Of a stretch of DNA of 64,000 bases, positions 9,643 through 17,840 are shown one piece after another. Source of the DNA: Limanda limanda (taxonomy: Eukaryota; Chordata; Actinopteri; Pleuronectiformes; Pleuronectidae); contig NC_083656.1 of the NCBI RefSeq assembly GCF_963576545.1, positions 4,717,686 to 4,781,685 of the forward strand, written 5' to 3'. Below the pieces are notes generated by a model that was not told where the DNA came from, did no database searches, and worked only from the letters and a program-made list of their open reading frames with translations. A program made the position numbers and the translations under genes. How positions within the stretch are numbered: position 1 is the stretch's first letter; every line of letters begins with the position of its first letter.

Positions 9643-10945
9643 TTCGGCTTCGGGAGACGAGAAGCATGTTGAGTCAGAGGGAAATCGGAGACCACCGCCA
9701 TATGTGTCACATATGTGCCATGAAGCAAACGCTCTGAGAACTGGAGCGTAGTCTTCACGCCAGGAGAAGCCAAGTTGCTTTATGAGAAGATGGAACGTAT
9801 GAGGAACAAAGAACCCAATCACCAGGTTCATCTCAGCAACTGTCTCACTCGTATCTCTGAGCTGCCTCTGCCACCGTCGACCGTGCACTTCTTCTTCTTC
9901 GTGGCCCAGGTGACTCATCGCCCAATCGGCAGCTTGCTTTTATTGCAATTAGTTGACCGTGAACAATGCCCTCGGAGCGTCGGGTGATCACGTTGCGTCC
10001 TGTCTGGCAGATGGAATGTTACTTGACGTGAATACAATAGTGTTTCCAACCCGGCCGGCAGCGAGGTGCAGGGTCAGTGACGGGAATGTGCCGAGAATTA
10101 TTATCATCATCTTTGCACGTGACTTAAAACCTATAGGAAATAAATGTTCTTCCTACTCAGAGTGAATTCATCCAAATTAATTCTGTGTTTTCCTAAATCT
10201 CAGAAATCGCAGTATCCACGTGGAATGCCAAAAAAAGGATCTTAAACACATATCTGTATACATATTTATGTTTTTTTTATCATCATCATCATGACTGGGC
10301 CATTTTAACCACTCTGTTATGGTGATGTACTGTAAAACCCATTGTTTTGTTCACCCATAGGAGGCGCTGGTGTTTTCATATGGGACAGTTGGCCTACATA
10401 CACTTCCACTGCATTTGGTGAGGTTCCTGTGGCTGCCTGCTTTGAATGTCTGTAGCCTGACGGGCGACCGGCTCCTACCGCTGGTCCCTGTTCAACCCTC
10501 TCCCTCAGATTCCCATGATAGGTTTTACTTTTTTGTGGTGCACTGTGCTGTACGACACGTGGTGAGACTCAGAACGTGAACGTGTGTTAAGTCCGGCGAC
10601 TGAAAGATAAAAACTGACCTGTGTCATCCTGTGTCGATGGTTTCCAGTGCACGCTTCAGTAACACGCCATTCCTCCCGTAATCATGCTTTGACCATTCCT
10701 GACGTCCATGTCATGTTCTCATGTGATGTTTTGTGCCGTGTTGTAAATGTGCGTGTGCATGTGTGTGTTGCTCAGACAGGGACGACTGTTGTCTTAATGA
10801 ATCTGCTCACAATAATTCAATAACTTCATGTTCATTTACATTTAGAGCCTCAGCATTTCTAACTGCTCTCCATGGAAACACTGCAGCATCTCCCCCTTGC
10901 TCCGAGTCCACAAACCAATGCTTCTTCTTCTGCTGTTTCCCACAG

Positions 10946-11428
10946 GGCAGCGACAGCGAGTACGAGGTGGACCCCAACCGACAGAAGACCCACTCCTTCG
11001 TCAACCACTACATCAGCGACCCCACCTACTACAACTCGTGGCGCCGCCAGCAGAAAGGCATCTCCCGGGCACAGGCCTACAGCTACACCGAGTCCGAGTC
11101 GGGCGACCCGGACCACTGCGCCCCGCCCCCCCTGCCTCCTCTACCTCCGCTGCCGCCCCAGATCAGTTCACCCAGCCCCCTGCCCCAGCAGGCCCAGGGC
11201 CAGCCCCAGGGTCAACCCCAGGGTCAACCGCAGGGTCAGCCCGGGGGTCAGCCCCAGGGTCAGCCCCAGGGCCAAGGCAGCCTGTTTAGGCCCAAAGGTA
11301 GCCGGACTCCCACCCCCTCCCAGCAGAGCTCCAACCCCCCCAGCGCACACAGCACCCTCTACAGGCCACCCAGCAGTCTAGCACCAGGATCGCGGGCCCC
11401 GATCGCCGGCTTCTCCTCCTTTGTGTAA
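10946..11428 (+). CDS. sdk2: Sidekick-2, terminal coding exon with PDZ ligand
   Basis: This exon encodes the last 160 residues of the Sidekick-2 cytoplasmic tail. It starts in phase 0 after TTTCCCACAG and ends in TAA. Recognisable blocks in order are [17 protein letters not shown] (residues 16-32), [14 protein letters not shown] (37-50), a Pro-rich run (60-71), a Gln-Pro-Gln-Gly repeat (84-111), [32 protein letters not shown] and the terminal GFSSFV. In the family, that C-terminus binds PDZ domains of MAGI scaffolds, which place Sidekick at synapses. From memory, the [14 protein letters not shown] and SLFRPK...[10 protein letters not shown] blocks are the Sdk2 version of the tail, and cdc42ep4 downstream agrees. 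The Pro/Gln-rich middle is much longer than in mammals, where I recall only a short linker. No frameshift or premature stop is present. Confidence 0.93.
   Translation, partial: GSDSEYEVDPNRQKTHSFVNHYISDPTYYNSWRRQQKGISRAQAYSYTESESGDPDHCAPPPLPPLPPLPPQISSPSPLPQQAQGQPQGQPQGQPQGQPGGQPQGQPQGQGSLFRPKGSRTPTPSQQSSNPPSAHSTLYRPPSSLAPGSRAPIAGFSSFV
11195..11278 (+). repeat. sdk2: 12-bp coding minisatellite (QPQG) in the sdk2 tail
   Basis: Seven tandem 12-bp units of the form CAGGGTCAACCC and variants encode repeated Gln-Gly-Gln-Pro. One unit carries PGGQ instead of PQGQ. Unit length is a multiple of three, so copy changes keep the frame. The repeat lies between the conserved SESGDPDH and SLFRPK blocks, where the tail is likely disordered. 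Confidence 0.95.
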
Positions 11429-12014
11429 AAAAAAAATGGCTGAAAGGGACAAGAAAATGTCTGGAAATATCTCACCCAACTTGTGTTGAAGGAGAACTTT
11501 GCATTGCCTGACGCGCAGTCAACCCGATCAAGTCTTCTGTCTCTCCTTGTTTTCATTGCTTCTCTTTTTCATATGTTACTTTTTCTTACTCAGCCTGGAT
11601 CCACACTATGAGACCTTGACCTTTAGCACTTCTTCTGTCTGATGAGTGTACGTGTGCTAATGTAGACTTCGATTTCTTTCACCGGTTGATAAAAATACTC
11701 TCTGCGAACAACTTATTCACTTTTATTTGGCTAGTTGAACTATTTGCATGACTTTTTCTTACATTTATTTCCTACTCTTTTGTTACTTTTGTTGGAGCAC
11801 ATTCAAATGGTCATGTGTCTGATTATGTACAAAGCCACAAGAATCTCTGAACACACACGCATATAAATATACATATATATAGTAGATGTACCTAGAAGAC
11901 AAAATCATGCCGATGCTGAGTATGCATTGATGGAGACTGACGATGAAGGAGGAGCCGTGTTCGTGAAGCGAAAGGACAAACGCTTGTTTGGAACGCCTGG
12001 ATGTAAAAACAAAA

Positions 12015-12020
12015 AATAAA
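12015..12020 (+). terminator. sdk2: Candidate proximal poly(A) signal of sdk2
   Basis: AATAAA lies in an A-rich context 587 bp past the stop codon. It lacks a strong GT-rich element immediately downstream, so use is uncertain. Confidence 0.35.
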
Positions 12021-12828
12021 ACAGAGGAAAGAAAGGGCGGACGTGGATGTGGGATTAATGCCAAATCAAACATATTTTAACGTGTTGGCTGGAAGAGTTC
12101 AAAGTGGACAGTGGAGATGCAATCTCCATGGAAACGGCTCTCCGGCCTTTAGCACACATACGTAGAAAAAGTAGGACACCACTCGGCCGCGGCGGGTCGA
12201 ATGTGACTGCTGTGCCTGGAAGGTCCTGCGGATATATGAGATGAGTGTATATCTGTTGAAGTGATTTAGTCTTTTTAAGTCTTTTTTTTTGTGAGTGTAT
12301 TACAGTGAATCAAAGATGCCTTGATAGAGAAATACTTATTTATGATATCTGGCACCTGATTATGCTCCCGGTGCCCCCGGACTGTGGCATCGTGATGATG
12401 TGGCCTCGCGCCACCAGAGCCAATCTTTCAATCCGGACAGATGTGGGCCGTGAATTCGTTTGCATACACAACCCATAGGTTTGTTTTTCCTGCACCCTTT
12501 GCTGGCTCTCGTATAAACACACACAATGTCTCATTCTGCACATGTCTACTGAGAACGCTTTGAAATGTCCCAAAACTATGTGCAGCAGTATGGGACTGTT
12601 ACATGTGGGCGCTGTGGTCCTGCTCAACTGTGAGCAAAGGGATTCTAACGAGAAACAAAGAGGATGTTTCCTGTCCCCCCCCCCCAAATCCCCCCCCGGC
12701 TGGTCGAACTCTCGCCTGTCACGGATCACTATACCGAGAGATGATGTCACCTCCTTTCCCTTTTTTTCGTGTAATCAACTGCTCTGTACTATTCAGGTGT
12801 GGCTGTGCCGTCCCAAATGCTAATGAGT

Positions 12829-12873
12829 ACGTGTGTGTCTGTGTGTGTGTGTGTGTGAGTGTGTGTGTGTGTG
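12829..12873. repeat. Interrupted (GT)n microsatellite
   Basis: GT tract broken by CT and GA steps, inside the probable sdk2 3' UTR. Confidence 0.9.
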
Positions 12874-13141
12874 ATGACAGATCATTCACCGTGTCTGGTT
12901 GTAAAGACTTTGTCCTGCAGCAGCTGTAAACCAGAGGGTCGGCACCGTCCAGCCGCTCGTGACGCTATAGTGAAGACTCAGTGGTGTGTTCCTAGTTTCC
13001 ATTGTTTTAAAAAAAAAAAAGGAAGTAAAAATTCATCTGCTTATATTTTTTATTTTTCTCTCTGTGGGGTGATTTCATTGTACGCAACAAACGCTTGTCA
13101 TGCAGAATCTGAATGAATATATGATCACAGTACATTTCTGA

Positions 13142-13147
13142 AATAAA
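13142..13147 (+). terminator. sdk2: Candidate distal poly(A) signal of sdk2
   Basis: AATAAA is followed within 20 bp by TTATTTTTCAATGTTAGCTCTTTGG, a T/GT-rich downstream element. This is the better of the two sdk2 candidates and gives a 3' UTR of about 1.7 kb. Dispersed repeats begin shortly after it, at 13.3 kb. Confidence 0.4.
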
Positions 13148-13312
13148 TTATTTTTCAATGTTAGCTCTTTGGGAATTCATATCATCGTGCAGTGGACGGC
13201 AAGTCGGCAAATACAGTCTGTGTTTTTATTTCACTGCTACCGAGATTCATTCAGAAATACAGAAGATCCTATTGCTGCTTTGATTCCACAACCCATTCTC
13301 ATTTTCAATCCC

Positions 13313-13392
13313 GATCTTGAGAGCTGGCTCCACGAAGGCCGAACCCGAAGTGAATCAATCAAAAGGCAGCAAAAAAGCACTTTATCTCTTAC
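13313..13392. repeat. 80-bp direct repeat, left copy
   Basis: Starts GATCTTGAGAGCTGGCTCCA and ends ATCTCTTAC. It matches the copy at 13675-13754 with only a few substitutions. The two copies bracket a dispersed repeat. Confidence 0.9.
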
Positions 13393-13674
13393 TAGCCGGT
13401 AGTTAAATGAGAAGATTGATACCACACCTTTGGACAAAAAACAATCAAGTGCATGACTTTCTGAAAACAGCAACTTTTTATTAGACATTACGTGAATGAT
13501 GGAGTTTTAGAGCCGGGGCTATTGTGTCCTCCCGCTTCCAGTCTTTATGCTAAGCTAAGCTAAGCTCTGCTAACTTTGAGCTGCAAGTATAATAGCTGTC
13601 ACAATTACAATCCAGATTTAAGTGCACAATATCAAAAAACTTCCAGGTTGTCTAGGGGGCGCTTGTGAGGTTCA
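13393..13674. mobile_element. Dispersed percomorph-type repeat, copy 1
   Basis: Contains GTTAAATGAGAAGATTGATA, ACAATCAAGTGCATGACTTT, GAGCCGGGGCTATTGTGTCC and TATGCTAAGCTAAGCTAAGC, a signature I know from many percomorph genomes. It is co-linear with the copy at 15825-16151 but shorter by two indels. It is non-coding, without terminal inverted repeats or a poly(A) tail that I can see, so its class is unclear. Unlike copy 2, it is bracketed by an 80-bp direct repeat. Confidence 0.75.
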
Positions 13675-13754
13675 GATCTTGAGAGCTGGCTCCACGAAGG
13701 CTGAACCCGAAATGAATCAATCAAAAGGCAGAAAAAAAGCACTTAATCTCTAAC
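13675..13754. repeat. 80-bp direct repeat, right copy
   Basis: Same 80 bp as at 13313-13392, here starting GATCTTGAGAGCTGGCTCCA and ending ATCTCTAAC. It lies exactly on the far side of the dispersed repeat. Confidence 0.9.
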
Positions 13755-15099
13755 ATGGTGACACAAATATAAAATGAAAACATGCACTTCACAACCAGCA
13801 GCGTCCTCTGTATAAAACATTTCGTGTGAGCATACAGCGAGGATCTACTGACGCCTAATTACTTGATGAAATTCCACCTAACCAAGTGATTCTCAGGGCT
13901 GCGATAAATTGGATCAGATGCTGTGGCAATCCTGTTATCGGGCTGCGAATGCCCCCTCCTGACTTCTTCCTCTTCCTCTTCGCTCTCAGATAACCACGAC
14001 TCATTAAATCATCAGTCGCTCTTCATTTGGCTGAACGGCCTGAGTCGGCTCTTTAAGCCCGGCGGACTGCACATTAGGTGATGCCCGTGTGTATGTGGGG
14101 CATAGGTAATATGTTTGAGATATATTTGTAAAAAACTTAGCTGCTCTAACAGACACATAATTGCTCGACAGGAGCACATGCACAATGTCAGATGGTGTTA
14201 GATGCTAATTGGATCCCAGTCATCTCGATCCAGGGCTAACGCACTAAAAACATAGAAGAAGAGATTAGATGGGAGAGGATGGAAACAGGGAATTGGAACG
14301 AGCGTGTCCAGAGCGCTAATCCCCTTTTTTTCGTGAAAACACCCGGGAAATCTCCCTTCGACAGAAGACTCCCTGACAGGAGGTGTTTCATTTGCTGAAA
14401 TGTTCATTTCCCTACGTCCTCCTTTCTGTCCCGATTGAATGACAGAGAAAAGAGCGAGCTGGTGGTCCCGGTTCAAAGGGGAGGCCGAGGCGCTAAACAG
14501 CCCTGAGCTTTTGAGGACCCTCAGTAGGAATATTAAAGGATTCCGACAGAAGGTGTAGTTCAGAGGAATCTGAAACCCTGAATTTAATTGCCTCATTTGT
14601 GGGCTTCACTGAGGGAGGTTTGGGGGTTTGAAGAGGAAACACAGGCGGTGGGAGAAAGGACACTAATATGAGGAGGGGCCATGTTCCCTGAGCGGTGTCC
14701 TAATGCACTGCTCTGTTTGGTGGGTGTTTAAATTGGTTTCTGACTTGATGTGCATTGTGGGAAAACGGCACAAAAGTGGCAATGGCCGTTTCGGTAAGTA
14801 AAGTCTCTCTCTCTCCAAGGCAATCACAGAGCGTGTCCTAAATTGTTGTTGGATGAAGTCATATCTGGTTGTTTTTATTACTGTGGTGTCTCATCCTTGC
14901 AGCTAACGAGAGAGGAGAGTCCCCCGTGTCCTAATCTCTCACTGTAGCCTCTCCAGGCCGCATGCGTTACATAACCAAGAACACAAAGCCACACCAGGAA
15001 GCAATGATTGAATAAGGGGCCCCACTCCGGGGTAATGTGCCATCAAAGATTTGTGTTCCTGCTCAAAGTTCTGAGGAATCTGAAAAAAGAGGTTCCCTG
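13755..15099. other. Non-coding DNA between sdk2 and cdc42ep4
   Basis: No gene. The part at 13840-14080 (GCCTAATTACTTGATGAAATT, TCATTAAATCATCAGTCGCTC) looks like unique, possibly conserved sequence. The remainder has no feature I can support. Confidence 0.45.
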
Positions 15100-15480
15100 T
15101 TAAAACTCATGAACGCACCACTAATTGGTTCATTGTGTAATAATGCAAGGAATCCGATATAAGATCTAATATTTACTGGTGGGGGGAAACAGACAGGTGG
15201 GCGTCAGCGGGGGGGGTTCGCACCTGAGGACCAGATGGAAGGTTGTAACCGCACACCGGCACCGGCTCGTTTAATGCGTGACCTGAAAATTGGGTAATAA
15301 ATGTGCTTTTGTGTGTGAAATCAAAGGCCACTTTTAATGCAATGTGGAAATTGTCTCAGATAATTGGAGCAAAGGGAACAAAGTCTCCTCTAATTAAACT
15401 TCAGCACATTTCTGATATCAAAGACGCCGTTTGGAAAATGACCGACCTCAAGCAGAGAGCACCAGGATCTGTGCTGCACA
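15100..15480. promoter_or_regulatory. Candidate conserved non-coding element
   Basis: Unique-looking, AT-rich DNA with dense motif cores: CCACTAATTGGTTCATTGTG, TAATAATGCAAGG, AATCAAAGGCCAC (TCF/LEF-like), TCAGATAATTGG and CTCTAATTAAAC. This is the texture of vertebrate enhancers. It also contains a short G run. Cross-species conservation was not testable here. Confidence 0.28.
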
Positions 15481-15824
15481 TTCACACTGTTTTTGTGTAC
15501 TTGTGAGTGTTGTGTGTACATGAGGAAGAATTGGGGTTGTCATAATGGTTCGGTTAAAACTTATAGTGACCCATTTAAAATCTGTCTCTTATCAAATTGT
15601 GTTGTGCACCAAATTACCATTGCAGGTCCACCGATCATTTCCAAAGACGTGATAATGTAATAGCCCCCACAGATGGTGTTGTGACATAATGATTCTGATG
15701 AACTTCTGCTGATTCAGTGCTTGTAACTTCACGTCAGAAATACAAAAAATACAGTTTAGAGATCAAGTCTAAAGGTCGGGGGAAGCGTTTGACATTTTTA
15801 GAAATTATTATTTTTCATCACTTG

Positions 15825-16151
15825 CCGAGAGTTAAATGAGAAGATTGATACTAAACCTTGTTTTCACTGCATTTGGACAAAAAACAATCAAGTGCATGAC
15901 TTTCTGAAAACAGCAACTTTTTATTAGCTATAACGTGAATGATGGAGTTTCAGAGCCGGGGCTATTGTGTCCTCCCGCTTCCAGTCTTTATGCTAAGCTA
16001 AGCTAAGCTCTGCTAACAGTGAGCTGGATGCATTATAGTTGTCACAATTACAATCCAGATTTAAGTGCATAGTATCACAAAACTTTTAATAAAGGGAGAA
16101 CTGCCCTTCTCACAGCTTCCAGGTTGTCTACTCTAGGGGACGCTTGTGAGG
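15825..16151. mobile_element. Dispersed percomorph-type repeat, copy 2
   Basis: Collinear with 13393-13674 over its whole length, with an extra TTGTTTTCACTGCAT near the left and an extra block of about 30 bp (TTAATAAAGGGAGAACTGCC...) near the right. It ends GGGGACGCTTGTGAGGTTC, against GGGGGCGCTTGTGAGGTTC in copy 1. It lies within 30 bp of the truncated palindromic MITE at 16178. Confidence 0.75.
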
Positions 16152-16177
16152 TTCAAATTGATCGAGGCCGATGGAGA

Positions 16178-16474
16178 CATAGATATATATAAAGACTAGA
16201 TGTCAGAGATGTAGATATGACAATGCAAACTTATGAATAATTATGTTATCTTCAATTTTTTTTTATAATTATACAGTGTCATAACTACATCTCTGACGTT
16301 TATAACAAACCAGACCGTTTCAAAATCGGTTGAAAATTTAGCAATTTATGGTTATTTACCACTACCAAAACAATGTTATGGGTGAGCGAGCAACCTCTGG
16401 CAAGATGGCCGCCATGTGGTGACGTCCGGCTCCATCGAACTAGACATCTAGTCTTCTTTATATACAAATCTATG
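16178..16474. mobile_element. Palindromic hAT-like MITE, copy with a deleted left arm
   Basis: Its ends match the 5004-5469 element: CATAGATATATATAAAGACT on the left and AAATCTATG on the right. The right arm is complete, with GACGTTTATAACAAACCAGA, AATCGGTTGAAAATT and CAAGATGGCCGCCATG. In the left arm about 150 bp are missing: AGATGTC is joined directly to AGAGATGTAGATATGAC. The long hairpin of the intact copy is therefore lost. No 8-bp target duplication is seen at its borders. Confidence 0.8.
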
Positions 16475-16526
16475 GTCTCAGCTGTCAATCATGACGTTTA
16501 ACTTCTGTTTTTATAGCATCAAACTT
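16475..16526. mobile_element. Fragment of another common teleost MITE
   Basis: GTCTCAGCTGTCAATCATGA followed by CGTTT and TTTTTATAGCATCAAA. The same block recurs at 47153-47197 and, on the other strand, at 57624-57665. It directly abuts the right end of the palindromic MITE, which suggests that one landed in the other. Confidence 0.6.
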
Positions 16527-16793
16527 TGGTCCGTGTCCCATTTAGTAACAGGGAAGAGAGATGGGACCATGGACCTTTACTGCAGCCAGTGGTGTCATCA
16601 ATCCCCTCATCGAACTTCTCATATTGTCCACCGGTCGGTTTAATTCTCACATTTATTGGGTTTCTTCTTCCACCTCCATTATGTCCGGCCTGGTTGGCTT
16701 CATCCACACACTTGACCTCCTGCCTGTGGTGCAGTGTTGTGGATAAACAGGAGTCTGGCCCTTTAAACCGCAGCAGGAGGTGGTGCTCTCAGG

Positions 16794-16911
16794 CCCATGA
16801 GCAGGAGGAGGAGGAGGAGGAGCAGGAGGCTGGGAGGAGGGTGAGTCGGGGAGGAGGAGGAGCAGGAGTAGAGGAGGAGGAGCAGGACGAGGAGGAGGAG
16901 GAGCAGGAGGG
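16794..16911. repeat. Imperfect (GAG/GCAGGA)n repeat
   Basis: A purine-rich GAGGAG/GCAGGAG low-complexity tract. One frame reads as poly-Glu, but it joins to no recognisable protein, so I treat it as non-coding. Confidence 0.85.
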
Positions 16912-16914
16912 CCG

Positions 16915-17120
16915 CTTCGTGCGCCACATTATCCAGACTCCGGAGCTGAAACACGCCGGGCTGTCCTGGTCCAACTCTGCCGAGGAAAATAATCTCCATT
17001 ACTTTTCGCTTTCCGACGCAGAGGACGCTTCACCGGAAGTTGCACTGAGACGATCTCCCGCCGCCACGGAAAGTTCCCGGGAATATAAAGTGAAACTTTC
17101 CCTCCGCTTGGCGCGTTAAG
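16915..17120 (+). promoter_or_regulatory. Candidate CpG-rich promoter and 5' non-coding exon
   Basis: The stretch is CpG-rich compared with its surroundings and contains CACCGGAAGTTGC (ETS/GABP-like) and GGGAATATAAAGTG (TATA-like). It ends TTAAG|GTAACG, a usable splice donor. There is no recognisable protein in any frame. It could be the first, non-coding exon of cdc42ep4, whose coding exon at 33291 begins with a splice acceptor and has no assigned partner. It could also be an unrelated non-coding transcript. The 16-kb distance and the rival candidate at 30.6 kb keep this weak. Confidence 0.3.
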
Positions 17121-17194
17121 GTAACGTCTCTCTCCGACTTGTTCGTAGACTCAGTGCTGTGATATTCCGTTGTGTGTATAGTTGTGATGGGTCA

Positions 17195-17221
17195 GTGTGT
17201 GTGTGTGTGTGTGTGTGTGTG
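17195..17221. repeat. (GT)13 microsatellite
   Basis: Uninterrupted GT tract just downstream of the candidate exon. Confidence 0.9.
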
Positions 17222-17313
17222 GTCAGGAATCTGCATCTCATTTGAATGTCAAATCCGCTTGAGAGGCTGATCTGCTCCTTCAGCTCCTCTCAACAACAAT
17301 GAGCCCCCTGGCG

Positions 17314-17840
17314 TTCCGTCCGTGCATCAGAGTCTCACAGATTCACTTTAAAGAACCATATAACGTCAATAACTGTTACCTTCCACATCAAAGGACTTAA
17401 GTAACAGCACGAATACAAAGTCATCAAAGGCAAGAAGTAAATAGATACAATTTCATTTGGATACAATGTCAATAATCCCCAACTGTGCGTAACAACTGAT
17501 TCTTTGTGTCTGATTGTACTCTGTAAGTCTCTGGTTCACTTCTTTTAGATTGTGAGTCCACATTGTAAGTTGTTTTTACGTTCCGTCCCTGCATCACAGT
17601 CTCAGAGATTCACTTTAAAGAACCATATAACGACAATAACTGTATTTACCTTCCACATCAAAGGACTTAAGTAACATCAAGAATCAAAGTCATCAAAGGC
17701 AAGAAGTAAATAGATACAATTTCATTTGGATACAATGTCAATAATCCCCAACTGTGAGTAACAATCGATTCTTTGTGTCTGATCGTACTCTGAAAGTCGT
17801 ACTTTTCGAAGGTGAGTCATCATTGTAAATTGTTTTTACG
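17314..17840. repeat. Tandem duplication, two units of about 265 bp
   Basis: Unit 1 (17314-17580) and unit 2 (17581-17840) both start TTCCGTCC(G/C)TGCATCA and both end TTGTTTTTACG. They share AAAGAACCATATAACG, AAGGACTTAAGTAACA and CATTTGGATACAATGTCAAT, with small indels and scattered substitutions. The copies touch with no spacer. No coding content. Confidence 0.93.

Larger units (their letters stand above)
8661..10945. other. sdk2: sdk2 last intron, 3' part
   Basis: Non-coding, with several microsatellites listed separately and a 22-G run at 9621-9642. The acceptor that ends the intron is preceded by a pyrimidine tract (TTCTTCTTCTGCTGTTTCCCACAG). No coding exon is seen inside. Confidence 0.6.
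11429..13165 (+). other. sdk2: Probable sdk2 3' UTR
   Basis: AT-rich, T-run-containing sequence directly follows the sdk2 stop and holds two canonical poly(A) hexamers. Mammalian SDK2 also has a multi-kilobase 3' UTR. No other exon is recognisable. A GT microsatellite (12829-12873) and C-rich runs (12677-12697) lie within it. Which hexamer is used, and therefore where the UTR ends, cannot be decided from sequence. Confidence 0.55.

Noticed and set aside
10859..11381. Alternative-frame ORFs over the sdk2 terminal exon on both strands
   Set aside because: They are shadows of the GC-rich coding exon. Only the frame ending in GFSSFV continues from the upstream exon in phase and matches Sidekick.
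16526..17119. 197-codon open frame with poly-Glu followed by HIIQTPELKHAGLSWSNS
   Set aside because: No recognised family; half is low-complexity GAG repeat, and the start lies in transposon sequence. The 3' part is better explained as a CpG-rich promoter or non-coding exon.
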